This document shows positions 34,633 to 43,138 of a stretch of DNA of 47,139 bases, in pieces. The DNA lies in the NCBI RefSeq assembly GCF_000251145.1, contig NZ_AIDW01000010.1:1-47139 (forward strand), written 5' to 3'. Within the stretch, counting starts at the first letter, position 1. Every line of letters begins with the position of its first letter. Position numbers and translations under genes: made by a program. Source of the DNA: Sphingomonas sp. PAMC 26621 (GTDB lineage: Bacteria; Pseudomonadota; Alphaproteobacteria; Sphingomonadales; Sphingomonadaceae). The notes under the pieces were generated by a model. It saw nothing but the letters and a program-made list of their open reading frames with translations, made no database searches and had not been told where the DNA came from.

Positions 34633-35699
34633 TGCGGCGACCCACACTGTTGACCGGGTGGCTCGCCGCCATCGCCGTCGCCGCGCCGGCGGCCACGCCG
34701 TATCCGCAAGTCCGCCCCGGGATCGTCCTGCGCTTTCCCCTGGATCATGGCGCGCACCCGGCGTTCCGGACCGAATGGTGGTACGTCACCGGCTGGCTCA
34801 GGACCGACGATGGCAAGGATCTCGGGTTTCAGGTGACCTTCTTCCGGACGCGGCCGCCGGTGGCTGCGGGCAACCCGAGCCGGTTCGCGGCGAGCCAGGT
34901 GCTCTTCGCCCACGCCGCGCTATCCGATCCGGCGACCGGGCGGTTGTTGCACGGCGAGCGCGCCGCACGGCAGGGCTTTGGTCTTGCCTCGGCCCGGACG
35001 GGCGATGCGGACGTTGCCATCCGCGACTGGCGGCTCCGGCGCGTCGCGGACGGGCGCTGGCAGACCGCGGTGGTTGCCGAGGGGTTCAAGCTTGCGCTGA
35101 CGTTCAAGCCCACGCAGTCGCCGCTGCCGCAGGGGCAGGGCGGGTACAGCCGCAAGGGTCCTCAGGCGGAGGAAGCGAGCTATTATTATTCGATTCCGCA
35201 TCTGCAGGTCTCCGGGCGGGTCGATCGCGGCGGGCGGAGCGCGGTGGTCACCGGGGAAGCGTGGCTTGATCGCGAATGGTCGTCGAATTACCTGGCGCCC
35301 GCCGCGCAGGGCTGGGACTGGACCGGGCTCAACTTCGACGACGGATCGGCGCTGATGGCGTTCAGGATCCGGCGCAAGGGCGGCGGCACGGTGTGGGCGG
35401 GGGGCGCGCTGCGTCGGCCCGACGGCAGGACGGTGGCGCTCGGGCGTTCGGACGTGGCCTTCCGGCCGATCGCCGTGTGGCGGAGCCGGGCTACGGGTGC
35501 CGCATATCCCGTCTCGCAGGAGCTTAGCATTCGCGTGGACGGCAAGGTCACGACGCGCCGACTGACGCCGATGTTCGCGGCGCAGGAACTCGATGCGCGC
35601 CGAAGCGGGCTTCCCGTCTATTGGGAGGGCGCCGTGCGGACGCCCGGTGGTCGTGGCTATCTGGAACTGACCGGCTACGATCGTCCGCTTGCGATGTAG
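34632..35699 (+). CDS. AttH/CrtC-like lipocalin-fold protein (carotenoid 1,2-hydratase family)
   Basis: This 355-residue exported protein has a signal peptide (LLTGWLAAIAVAAPAA) and the family signature FRTEWWYVTGWLR near its N-terminus, followed by LGFQVTFFR, SYYYSIPHLQVSGR and GEAWLDREWSSN, ending with GYLELTGYDRP. Proteins of this fold are two joined lipocalin barrels that bind or modify hydrophobic ligands; true CrtC hydrates carotenoids, and AttH is a secreted homologue. The ATG overlaps the permease stop by one base (TGATG), so all three genes are coupled. The ABC pair may deliver or extract its lipophilic ligand. It is not in a carotenoid cluster here, so CrtC activity is not assumed. 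Confidence 0.88.
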   Translation: MRRPTLLTGWLAAIAVAAPAATPYPQVRPGIVLRFPLDHGAHPAFRTEWWYVTGWLRTDDGKDLGFQVTFFRTRPPVAAGNPSRFAASQVLFAHAALSDPATGRLLHGERAARQGFGLASARTGDADVAIRDWRLRRVADGRWQTAVVAEGFKLALTFKPTQSPLPQGQGGYSRKGPQAEEASYYYSIPHLQVSGRVDRGGRSAVVTGEAWLDREWSSNYLAPAAQGWDWTGLNFDDGSALMAFRIRRKGGGTVWAGGALRRPDGRTVALGRSDVAFRPIAVWRSRATGAAYPVSQELSIRVDGKVTTRRLTPMFAAQELDARRSGLPVYWEGAVRTPGGRGYLELTGYDRPLAM

Positions 35700-36057
35700 C
35701 CGCTGTGCGCGCGCCGGACGGTGATCGCGGTAGCGAAGCGGCGTGCCGTTGGGTGGTTTTGTAACCCCGACCGGCGTTCGAACGTGTCGCACAGTCCATT
35801 GCGACGTTGCCGCCGGCTGGCCCGTGCTGGCGGGAGTCGGGTCGGTTTGGGCTGATACGGAGCCCCGCCTTCGCGTGTCCTCGCGCCACAAAGACCGCAG
35901 CACCGGTGTCGATGGCCATCAGCGCGTCGCGGGAGAGCGGAAACGGGGCCTGCGTTGCTTCGGTTTCAGGGGATCTCCCGACATTCCTCAACAATTCGAG
36001 TGCCACACCGTCCCACCGCAGGTATGCAGGTCGCCATGGACTGGAATAGCAGCTGAC
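35700..36057. other. 358-base gene-free stretch upstream of the LOV gene
   Basis: Open frames cross it on both strands, but none has coding character or a ribosome site. It should hold the promoter of the LOV-HTH gene. A perfect 10-base palindrome, CGTTCGAACG (35775-35784), is the only structure I can single out. Confidence 0.5.
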
Positions 36058-36681
36058 ATGCCACATCAGGTCGATTTCTTTCCCCCGCCGGATCGCCATT
36101 TGCGCCTCGTCGCCGAAAGTCCCATTCCCTCCGTCATCAGCGATCCACGGTTGCCGGACAATCCGATCGTCGCCTGTAATGCGGCATTTTGCGATCTGAC
36201 CGGCTATCCGGCCGAGGATGTCGTCGGGCGCAACTGCCGCTTCCTGTCCGGTCCGGCGACCGAACCGTGGCTGACCGAGGAAATTCGTCGCGGCGTGCGC
36301 GAACATCGTCCGGTGCTCGTCGAGATCCTGAACTACAAGCGCAGCGGCGAGCCGTTTCGCAACGCCGTTCTTGTCGCGCCGATCTACGACGAAAAAGACG
36401 AATTATTGTATTTTCTGGGATCGCAACTGGAGATAGATCCCGCGTCGGCGACGCCGACGAGCATGCGCCGCATTCGCGCGGCGGTGATGGTCAAGGCATT
36501 GTCCCCCCGGCAGGCCCAGGTACTCAAACTTGTCGCAAACGGCCGGCTCAACAAACAGATCGCGGCTGAGCTCGATATCGCCGAAAAGACCGTGAAGATG
36601 CACCGCGCCATCCTGATGAGCCGCCTGGACGTGCATACCACCGCTGATCTGATCCGGCTCGCCGTGGAGGCGGGCCTTTAA
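36058..36681 (+). CDS. Blue-light LOV-HTH transcription factor, EL222-like
   Basis: This 207-residue protein has a LOV (PAS) domain at about 15-125 with the flavin-binding motif GRNCRFLSG, in which C60 is the photo-adduct cysteine. N92, N102 and Q123 lie at the flavin-contact positions ([25 protein letters not shown]). A linker helix (about 135-147) joins it to a LuxR-type HTH at 147-205 ([25 protein letters not shown]). Layout and sequence are very close to Erythrobacter EL222, in which light releases the HTH to dimerise and bind DNA. The ATG at 36058 gives EL222-like length. It lies 252 bases before a rhodopsin gene on the same strand, its most likely target. Confidence 0.93.
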   Translation: MPHQVDFFPPPDRHLRLVAESPIPSVISDPRLPDNPIVACNAAFCDLTGYPAEDVVGRNCRFLSGPATEPWLTEEIRRGVREHRPVLVEILNYKRSGEPFRNAVLVAPIYDEKDELLYFLGSQLEIDPASATPTSMRRIRAAVMVKALSPRQAQVLKLVANGRLNKQIAAELDIAEKTVKMHRAILMSRLDVHTTADLIRLAVEAGL

Positions 36682-36933
36682 AGCTGCATGCCTGGGATAC
36701 GGCACAAATCCCGTATCGGTGGAACACCTGGTTCCCTCTACCAGAGTGGGGTCGCCACAGCGGCGTTGCCGTACGCCTTCCAGCCATTCGGTGTGCGGTC
36801 AGGCTAACCCTCGCCCATCTGGTGCCGCTGTGACGACATATCAGGGAATAAGGTCGTTTCGTCACGGTCGGAGCGACATCCCGCAGTATCTGCCCGGTGC
36901 ATTCGTGCCGCGGATCATGCGTCGGAGGCCTAT
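36682..36933. promoter_or_regulatory. LOV-rhodopsin intergenic region with two inverted repeats
   Basis: This 252-base region carries GATACGG (36696-36702) with its complement CCGTATC (36711-36717), and GGAAC (36721-36725) with GTTCC (36731-36735). Both lie just after the LOV stop. They could terminate the LOV transcript or form the operator of the rhodopsin operon. A strong SD, GGAGG (36924-36928), precedes the rhodopsin start by five bases. I cannot certify a match to the published EL222 site. Confidence 0.5.
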
Positions 36934-37701
36934 ATGGATATCGTCACGCCCTTCCAGTTTTCGCTCGTCTACAACGCGTTCTCCTTCACCTTTGCGGCGA
37001 TGGCGGCGGCGACCGCTTTCCTGTGGCTCAGCCGCAGCCAGGTCGCGCCAGCCTATCGGACCGCGCTGACTATTTCCGGGCTCGTCACCGGTATTGCCGC
37101 CTATCATTACTTCCGGATCTTCGAGAGCTGGAACGCGGCCTATGTCTTCAAAAGCGGGGTCGTCTCGGCGACGGGTTTCGCGTTCAACGATGCGTACCGC
37201 TACGTCGACTGGTTGCTGACAGTGCCGTTGCTGCTGATTGAACTGGTGCTCGTGATGCGGCTGTCGCGCGAGGAAACATCGTCCAAGGCGATCCGCCTCG
37301 GGTCGGCTGCCGCCCTGATGATCATCCTCGGCTATCCCGGTGAAATCGCCAGTGACATTGCGACCCGCGCAATCTGGGGCACGCTGTCGTCGATCCCGTT
37401 CGTCTACATCGTGTGGGAATTGTTCAGCGGTCTCGGCGCTTCGATCAAGCAGCAGCCGGCCAGTGCGCAGAACCTGGTGCGCAAGGCGCGCCTGCTGACC
37501 TTCGCATCGTGGGGCTTCTACCCGATCGTCTACATGGCGCCATATGCCGGGCTGACGGGCGGCACCGCGACCACGACGATCCAGATCGGCTATACGATTG
37601 CGGATATCGTCGCGAAGGCCGGCCTCGGAATCCTGATCTTCCTGATCGCGGTCCGCAAGTCGGAGGCCGAAGCCGAAGGACACACGGCCCACGCGCACTG
37701 A
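36934..37701 (+). CDS. Light-driven proton-pumping rhodopsin (proteorhodopsin/xanthorhodopsin type)
   Basis: This 255-residue protein has seven membrane helices. Helix C reads RYVDWLLTVPLLLIE: R89, proton acceptor D92, T96 and proton donor E103, the DTE set of outward proton pumps. L100 corresponds to the proteorhodopsin position-105 tuning residue and predicts green absorption. H58 matches the His that forms a complex with the acceptor Asp. Helix G has D224 and the Schiff-base K228 (TIADIVAKAGLG). The helix G region and ILGYPGE in helix E resemble the xanthorhodopsin clade. It would build proton-motive force in light using retinal made by the next gene. No sodium-pump (NDQ) or chloride-pump (NTQ) motif is present. 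Confidence 0.96.
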   Translation: MDIVTPFQFSLVYNAFSFTFAAMAAATAFLWLSRSQVAPAYRTALTISGLVTGIAAYHYFRIFESWNAAYVFKSGVVSATGFAFNDAYRYVDWLLTVPLLLIELVLVMRLSREETSSKAIRLGSAAALMIILGYPGEIASDIATRAIWGTLSSIPFVYIVWELFSGLGASIKQQPASAQNLVRKARLLTFASWGFYPIVYMAPYAGLTGGTATTTIQIGYTIADIVAKAGLGILIFLIAVRKSEAEAEGHTAHAH

Positions 37702-37726
37702 CATCGTGCAAACGCTCCCGTCCGCC

Positions 37727-38671
37727 ATGGATCGATCGAGTCGCCGTGCCCCCAAAGGGCGCGGCGATATCGTCTCTCCGGCCTATTGGGTCGCGGCGAG
37801 CGCGCTTACACTGGCGACTCTCCTTCATGTGCCGCTGGGTGGGCCGGCGGCGGTGGCCGTGGCGGCGATCGTCTTCCTCGGCGGGGGGCTGCCGCACGGG
37901 GCCTATGACATCGCGCTGCTGCGCCGCTCGGGCGCGCTCGGCCCGTCCGGCGTCGGACTTGCGGTCGCCGGTTATGTCACGATCGCCGTGCTGATGGTGG
38001 TGCTGTGGATGACGCTGCCGTTGGTGGCGCTGGTCCTTTTCCTCGCGGTCGCCTCGGTGCATTTCGGCGAGGACTGGCAGATGCTCGAGGAGCCGTTGCT
38101 GCGGTTCGCGGCGGGGGCGGCGGTGATCGGGGCCGCGACGATCGGCCATCCCGCAGCGGTGTCGGCGCTGTTCGTCACGATGAGCGATCCGCGCGCCATG
38201 GTGATCGCGCAGATCATCACCGCGGCTGCGCCCGTCGCCTTGTTGGTCACCGCGGTCGGCATCGCCACGGCGTGGCGCGACGGCAGCAGGTCATGGGCAG
38301 CCGCCATGGCGGTGTGCTTCCTTCTGCTGGTCGTCCTGCCGCCGGTTGCCGGCTTCGCGCTGTTTTTCGTCTTCCTGCATTCGCCGCGACATCTGGCGCA
38401 GACACGCGGCGTGTTGCGCGACATGACGATTGCGCGGTGGCTCGGGACCGGGGCTTCGCTGTCATGCCTCGCCATCCTCGGCTGGTTGGGCGTGCGCGCG
38501 GTAGCACCGTCTCGCTTCGACCCGACCGCCGTTGCGCAGGCGTTTCAGTTGTTGGCCTCGGTCGCGGTGCCGCATCTGGTGCTGTCCCGCTGGCTCGGAC
38601 GGCGCGTGACCGCCGCCGCGTCGACTGATGACGTACGTACGACCGCAAGACTCGTCGCACCGCCAGGGTGA
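37727..38671 (+). CDS. blh: Brp/Blh family beta-carotene 15,15'-dioxygenase
   Basis: This 314-residue inner-membrane enzyme cleaves beta-carotene to two retinals, the chromophore of the rhodopsin encoded 25 bases upstream. The four iron-ligand His regions of the family are present: H57 (GGLPHGAYD), H112 (ASVHFGEDW), H218/H222 (LHSPRHL) and H283 (VAVPHLVL), set in hydrophobic helices. The ATG at 37727 or a GTG at 37706 could start it; neither has a clear SD, so translation may be coupled to the rhodopsin. No carotenoid biosynthesis genes are in the window, so beta-carotene must come from elsewhere in the genome. Confidence 0.94.
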   Translation: MDRSSRRAPKGRGDIVSPAYWVAASALTLATLLHVPLGGPAAVAVAAIVFLGGGLPHGAYDIALLRRSGALGPSGVGLAVAGYVTIAVLMVVLWMTLPLVALVLFLAVASVHFGEDWQMLEEPLLRFAAGAAVIGAATIGHPAAVSALFVTMSDPRAMVIAQIITAAAPVALLVTAVGIATAWRDGSRSWAAAMAVCFLLLVVLPPVAGFALFFVFLHSPRHLAQTRGVLRDMTIARWLGTGASLSCLAILGWLGVRAVAPSRFDPTAVAQAFQLLASVAVPHLVLSRWLGRRVTAAASTDDVRTTARLVAPPG

Positions 38672-38814
38672 TGCGCCAGGCCATCGGCGGCATCGCCCGC
38701 GCGATGCGCCGACCTGGCCGCGGCTCGACCCGCGCACTGTTGGACGGCGCGGCCGTTTCGGCAAGCGGCGCTTCTTTTGCGTTGAGTGGCGGGACGTTGT
38801 CGCTTCGCCTGTGA
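38671..38814 (+). CDS. Possible 47-residue small protein downstream of blh
   Basis: An ATG at 38671 overlaps the blh stop (TGATG) and opens a 47-codon frame ending in TGA at 38812-38814. The product is basic at its N-terminus (QAIGGIARAMRRPGRGS) with a mildly hydrophobic Ala/Ser/Leu-rich end. I recognise no family. The position suggests coupling, but chance in GC-rich DNA is a strong alternative. Confidence 0.25.
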   Translation: MRQAIGGIARAMRRPGRGSTRALLDGAAVSASGASFALSGGTLSLRL

Positions 38815-38832
38815 ACCACCGGCGGCGTGTGG

Positions 38833-39327
38833 TCAGGTAAGCGCTGCTTGCCGCCGTTCGATCCAGTCGAGAAACGTGTCGTGCCCGTGGAAATCGAGGC
38901 GAATTTCAGGATGCAGGCGCCGCACGATCGGCGTGGTCAGGAACCGATCGATGTCGCGCGACCAGATCGCCCACATCCGCGCTTTCACATAGCCTTGGGC
39001 GCGCAGCTCGTAGAGTTCGTGGATGAGGTGCATCAACCGCAACAGGCAGGGAAGAAGGCGCGACCGTTCTTCATCCGCCAGCTCAGCGGTCCAGATCGGC
39101 TTCAATTCCGCAAGCAGCATGTGCCGCACGGTTTGCAGGCGGTCGGAATAGGCGAGGAAGATCTGCGCATCCAGTTGGCGTGTATTGTTGCGCTGCGCCG
39201 AATAAACGGCGATCACGCAGGCCAACACGCCGCTGGTGCCCATGAACCGAAAGATGATTTCTACGATTGCTTCGGTGTGGGGGGGCAACTGGGCGGGCCT
39301 CTTGCCGTTAGGCGTGCGAGACGGCAT
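38833..39327 (-). CDS. Hypothetical single-pass membrane protein
   Basis: This 164-residue protein has one hydrophobic segment near the N-terminus (about 21-42, IVEIIFRFMGTSGVLACVIAV) followed by a helical cytoplasmic domain (RQLDAQIFLAYSDRLQTVRH, then LLRLMHLIHELYELRAQGYV). This layout, with a membrane anchor then a QLDAQIFLxYxxR-like segment, is common among uncharacterised bacterial proteins. It lies 35 bases after the winged-helix regulator gene on the same strand. Function unknown. Confidence 0.65.
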   Translation of the reverse strand: MPSRTPNGKRPAQLPPHTEAIVEIIFRFMGTSGVLACVIAVYSAQRNNTRQLDAQIFLAYSDRLQTVRHMLLAELKPIWTAELADEERSRLLPCLLRLMHLIHELYELRAQGYVKARMWAIWSRDIDRFLTTPIVRRLHPEIRLDFHGHDTFLDWIERRQAALT

Positions 39328-39362
39328 AGCCGCCGCCTGTCCCGAAGGGGCGTGACCGGGCG

Positions 39363-42121
39363 TTAGCGGGACAACCCGGCCAGCAAGGCGCGTGCTGCGC
39401 GCACGTCAGGATAGTGTTCGTCGCCTTCGATGATCGCGAGGGCGGGCATCAGGATGCGCGCAGCCTCGTCGGGTGTCGTCAGGCGGGCCAGCGATGTCGC
39501 TGCCCGCAGCGCCCAGAGACCCGCGCCTTGCGCCGTCGCGAGCGCAAGCGCTCGCTCGAACTGCGCTCGTGCGGCCACGATATCGTCGGCGCTCAACCGG
39601 TTTTCGCCGTCCGCGCGCAGGATCTCCGCGGTTGCCCAGTGCGGGGCGCCGGCTTCGGCCCGTGCGGTTGCTTCCGCATCGCACAGCGCCGCGTAGACGG
39701 TGATGAAGACATCCTTGTCATGCGGCAGGGGCGGGCGCAGCCGATCCAGCCCAGGCGGCTGTGGCGGCTTCCCCATGCGCAGGTCGGCGATCCCCAAAAA
39801 CCAGGTGGCGAGTTCGGCCATGTAGGTGAAGCAATTGTCTTCCGCCGTGCGGCCAAGCAGTTCGGCATAGTGCCGAGCCAGTTCGTCGTCGCCCAGCCAC
39901 AAAGCGACCGGACACGCCGCGCTGCTCAACAGATAGCAGAACGAACTCGGATTGCGCAGCCGCCGTGCATCGATCACCGTTTCCATCAGCATGGCCCGGG
40001 CGCTCGCGAGCCGACCCTGCACCGCCAGCGTGACGCTGTGGTTGCCCCGCACGATCGTCCAATGATCATACCGAAGCACCGCGCCATAGGTTGTTCGGTC
40101 GCTGTTGCTGGCGATCAGGTCGGCGGCGATCGCGGCGGACTCTTCCAGCCTGCCCACGCGGAAGGTCATCAACGCGTTTACCCGGCGTACGAAATTCTGC
40201 AGGTCGCGATCGACGTCGATGCTTCCAGGCACCAGCATCTGCTGCGCCAGGGCTAGCGACCCGGGATGATCGCCCATGATCCCTCGTTGCCCGGAAAGCA
40301 TCCACAGCGCCGTCGCCCTGGCCACCGGATCGTCGAGCTTCTTGGCGATGCGCAGCACCTGAGTCGCCGCGCGCACGAACCGTTCGCCGGGCCGGTCGAT
40401 GTTGAACAACAGCACGCACAGGCCAATCTGCAGCCTGATCTCCTCGGCACCGCCCCGTTGGCCCAGGCGTCGAGCGTCGCGAACGCCTGTTCCAGCCAGC
40501 GATGATATTCGGCAAACTGCGACATGCCGAGCCACAGCGGTGCCGAGGCGAGGGTGAGGGAGATGCCCAATTTCTTGTCGCCGGCCTCGCCCAACGACCA
40601 CACCAGCGCTGCGCGCACGTCGTCCATTGCGGTGCCGTATCGCTCCCACCAGATGGCGCGATCCATCTGCTGCCAATCGACCCGGGCGCGGTCCAGCAGC
40701 ATCCCGACCCATTCGGCATGCCGACGCGCCGCGACATTCGCCTGACCGGAGCTCTCCAGCTTGCGGCGGGCATAGGCCTTGGTCGTCTCCAGCAGCCGAT
40801 AGACGACGCCGTGGGGCGAAGGCTCGACGGCCAGCAACGATTTCGTCGCCAGTTGGAGAACGGACTGCGCGGTCCCCGCCTCCTCCGGCGCGCGGTTTGC
40901 GGCGACCTGCACGGCGGCGGCGAAATCGAACGTTGCGCGGAAGAGGCTGAGGCAGCTGAATACCCGGCGTTCGTCGGGTGAGAGCAGTTCGAAGCTCCAG
41001 TCCAGCATCGCCTCGAGCGTTTCGTGGCGCGCGAGGGTACGGCGGCCAAAGGTGAAGGGCGACAGGCGCCCGGCCAGTCCGCTGGACAGCCCCTCCAGCC
41101 CCACCATCGGCGTGGCCGCCGCCGCCAGTTCGAGCGCGAGCGGCAGTCCGTCGAGCGAGCGGCACACCGCCGCGACCTCCCGGGCATTGTCCCTGGCGAG
41201 GGCGAATCCGCCAGCCGCCGCCGCACGTTCGGCGAACAGCGCGACCGACGGGTTGGCCGTGATCGTCTCCACCGAATCCGCCACGCCGGGCACGGGCAGG
41301 GGGTGGAGATGCACCTGCACTTCCCCTGGCACCCGCAAGGGTTCGCGGCTGGTCGCCAGCAGCCGCACGCGCGGGCAGGATTGCAGCAGCGCTTCTGCGG
41401 CTCTTGCCGCGGTGTCGATCAGATGCTCGCAATTGTCGATCAGCAGGACGAGTTCGGCGGTACGCAGGCGTTCCACCAGCATCGACGGAATCGGATCCCG
41501 GCCCATCGGGCTTTGCAGCGCCGCGGCCGTGGCGGTGGCGACGTGCGCAAGGGACGTGCAGTTCGTCAGATCGACACAGCAGACGGTGGTACGGGCCCGA
41601 AGTTGCGCCAGCGCCGCCAGCGCGACGCTCGTCTTGCCGATGCCGCCCGAGCCGACGATCGTGACGAGCCGATGCCGCGTGACGCTTTCCACCACCTCCG
41701 TCACGAGAGCCTCGCGACCGATCAGGCGGTTGACCTGCAACGGAAGCGGGAGCGGGCGGATGTCCGCGGCGACGGGCACGTTCGCCGCCTGCTCGTCTGC
41801 CGCCTCGATCGTCACGTCGGCGTTCAGTCGATAGCCGCGGCCCGGCACGTTGACGATCGCGACAGTGTCGTCCGCGCCTGCGCGCAGCGCGCGGCGGATG
41901 GCAGTGACGTGCACGCGGAGATTGTTGTCCTGAACGAAGATATTCGGCCAGACCCGATCGACGATGTCCTGCGTCGAGACGACCTCGCCGGTCCGTTCGG
42001 CGAGCAGCGCGAGGATCGCGAGCGCGCGCGACCCCAGGCCGACTCGGACGCCGCCATTCAGCAATTGCTCTCGTTCCGGTCGAAGTTCGAACGATCCGAA
42101 CCGGATACGCCGGTCGCTCAT
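39363..42121 (-). pseudogene. Winged-helix/NTPase/TPR transcriptional regulator, frameshifted
   Basis: From ATG 42121 the protein begins with an OmpR/PhoB-type winged helix (about 1-95, IRFGSFELRPEREQLL to VPGRGYRLNADV). It then has a P-loop NTPase of the STAND/AfsR type with IGREALVTEV, Walker A GSGGIGKT and Walker B LLIDNCEH, and a helical repeat region. The frame is lost at a CCCC run (40453-40456, GGGG on the coding strand). The next frame carries on with EEIRLQIGLCVLLFNIDRPG and runs through TPR-like helices to the TAA at 39363. One extra G would give a continuous protein of about 920 residues. Either the regulator is inactive, or the base is a sequencing error. The truncated product would keep the DNA-binding and NTPase domains. 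Confidence 0.8.
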
Positions 42122-42313
42122 GACCGTCCGCCGTGCAGCCGACCCACCTACGTCCCCCCGCAGACACGTTAGCGCTAACCGTATGCGCATATTAGCGGCG
42201 TTTGGCACCTGTTTAGTCGGGGGTTCGAGGTGGCCCCGCTATGCGGGTCAGGCAGGGACGGGGGACCGAGGTTTGCTCGACGTCCGGTATCGTTCCGTTC
42301 CGGGAGATTGAAG
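42122..42313. promoter_or_regulatory. Divergent regulator promoter region with LacI-like palindrome
   Basis: This 192-base gap between two divergent regulators holds a perfect 12-base palindrome, GTTAGCGCTAAC (42168-42179), and directly after it a perfect 10-base one, TATGCGCATA (42182-42191). The first has the form of LacI/GalR-family operators with a central CG. Either could serve the two divergent genes. Confidence 0.55.
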
Positions 42314-43138
42314 ATGCGCCTCGCAGAGATTGCCGTGCCGGTCGACTCCGGCACCGGGAAGACTATCCATCAGCCGACGCCAGAGGACGTGCGCGTGCAA
42401 CTGGAACGGCTACGCATCCATGCGCTCGTTGGCTCGGAAAAGCTGTACGCCTTCCTGCATTTCGTCGTCGAGGAAGCGCTGGCCGGCCGTGCAGCGACGC
42501 TGAAGGAACTGGTGATCGGCGTCGAACTCTACGGCGGCGTCGTCGATTATGATCCGCGCATCGATTCCGCAGTGCGCGTGGAGGCGCGCCGATTGCGCCG
42601 CAAGCTTGCCGCGCATTATGCCGGGCCGGGTCGGGAAGACGTGGTGATCGTGTCGATTCCGACGGGAGGTTACGCGCCGCGCTTTCATTTGCGACAGGAT
42701 GCGTCGCGCATCGCGGCAGGCCGGGAGCCGGGGCGGCCGATGCTGGCGGTGTTGCCGTTTACCGCCCTCTGCGTCCACGAGCGGGCCTTCGCGGCGGGGG
42801 TGACGGACGAGATCATCTACGCGGCGGAGCGGGACACGCACCTGCGTGTCGCGCCGCGCGCGATCATGTTCCAGTTTCGCGAGAGCCGCTATTCGCTCGA
42901 CGAAGTTGCCGCGCATGCCGGGTCGGATCTGGTGCTGCATGGTACGATCCGGCGCGTGCAGGAGGTGCACCGCGCGTGCGTGGAACTCTCCAGTCGCTGG
43001 GGGCAGATTCTGTGGTCGGATCGAATCGACATCGTCGGCGAGGGCGAACTCGACGTTCAGGAACGCATGGCCGGGGCGATCCTCGAACGGCTTCCGCGTG
43101 ACGCGTTGCGCGAACCGGCCATCCCGAAAGTCGCCTGA
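42314..43138 (+). CDS. TolB-like/winged-helix-associated regulatory protein
   Basis: This 274-residue protein has an N-terminal domain of about 95 residues (LYAFLHFVVEEALAGR, LKELVIGVELYGG, YDPRIDSAVRVEARRLRRKL, then IPTGGYAPRF) typical of large alphaproteobacterial regulators. A TolB N-terminal-like domain follows (MLAVLPFTALC, FAAGVTDEIIYAAE, LRVAPRAIMFQF, DLVLHGTIRR). Relatives usually add many TPRs; here the protein ends right after the TolB-like part. GGGAGATTGAAG precedes the ATG at 42314. It is divergent from the winged-helix regulator and may work with it. Confidence 0.75.
   Translation: MRLAEIAVPVDSGTGKTIHQPTPEDVRVQLERLRIHALVGSEKLYAFLHFVVEEALAGRAATLKELVIGVELYGGVVDYDPRIDSAVRVEARRLRRKLAAHYAGPGREDVVIVSIPTGGYAPRFHLRQDASRIAAGREPGRPMLAVLPFTALCVHERAFAAGVTDEIIYAAERDTHLRVAPRAIMFQFRESRYSLDEVAAHAGSDLVLHGTIRRVQEVHRACVELSSRWGQILWSDRIDIVGEGELDVQERMAGAILERLPRDALREPAIPKVA

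Noticed and set aside
36682..36933. Search for the EL222 recognition sequence upstream of the rhodopsin
   Set aside because: I found half-site resemblances only and no full match that I could certify by eye.
38247..38819. 190-codon minus-strand frame opposite blh
   Set aside because: The blh frame keeps all four His motifs; the minus frame is Arg/Pro/Ala-rich shadow.
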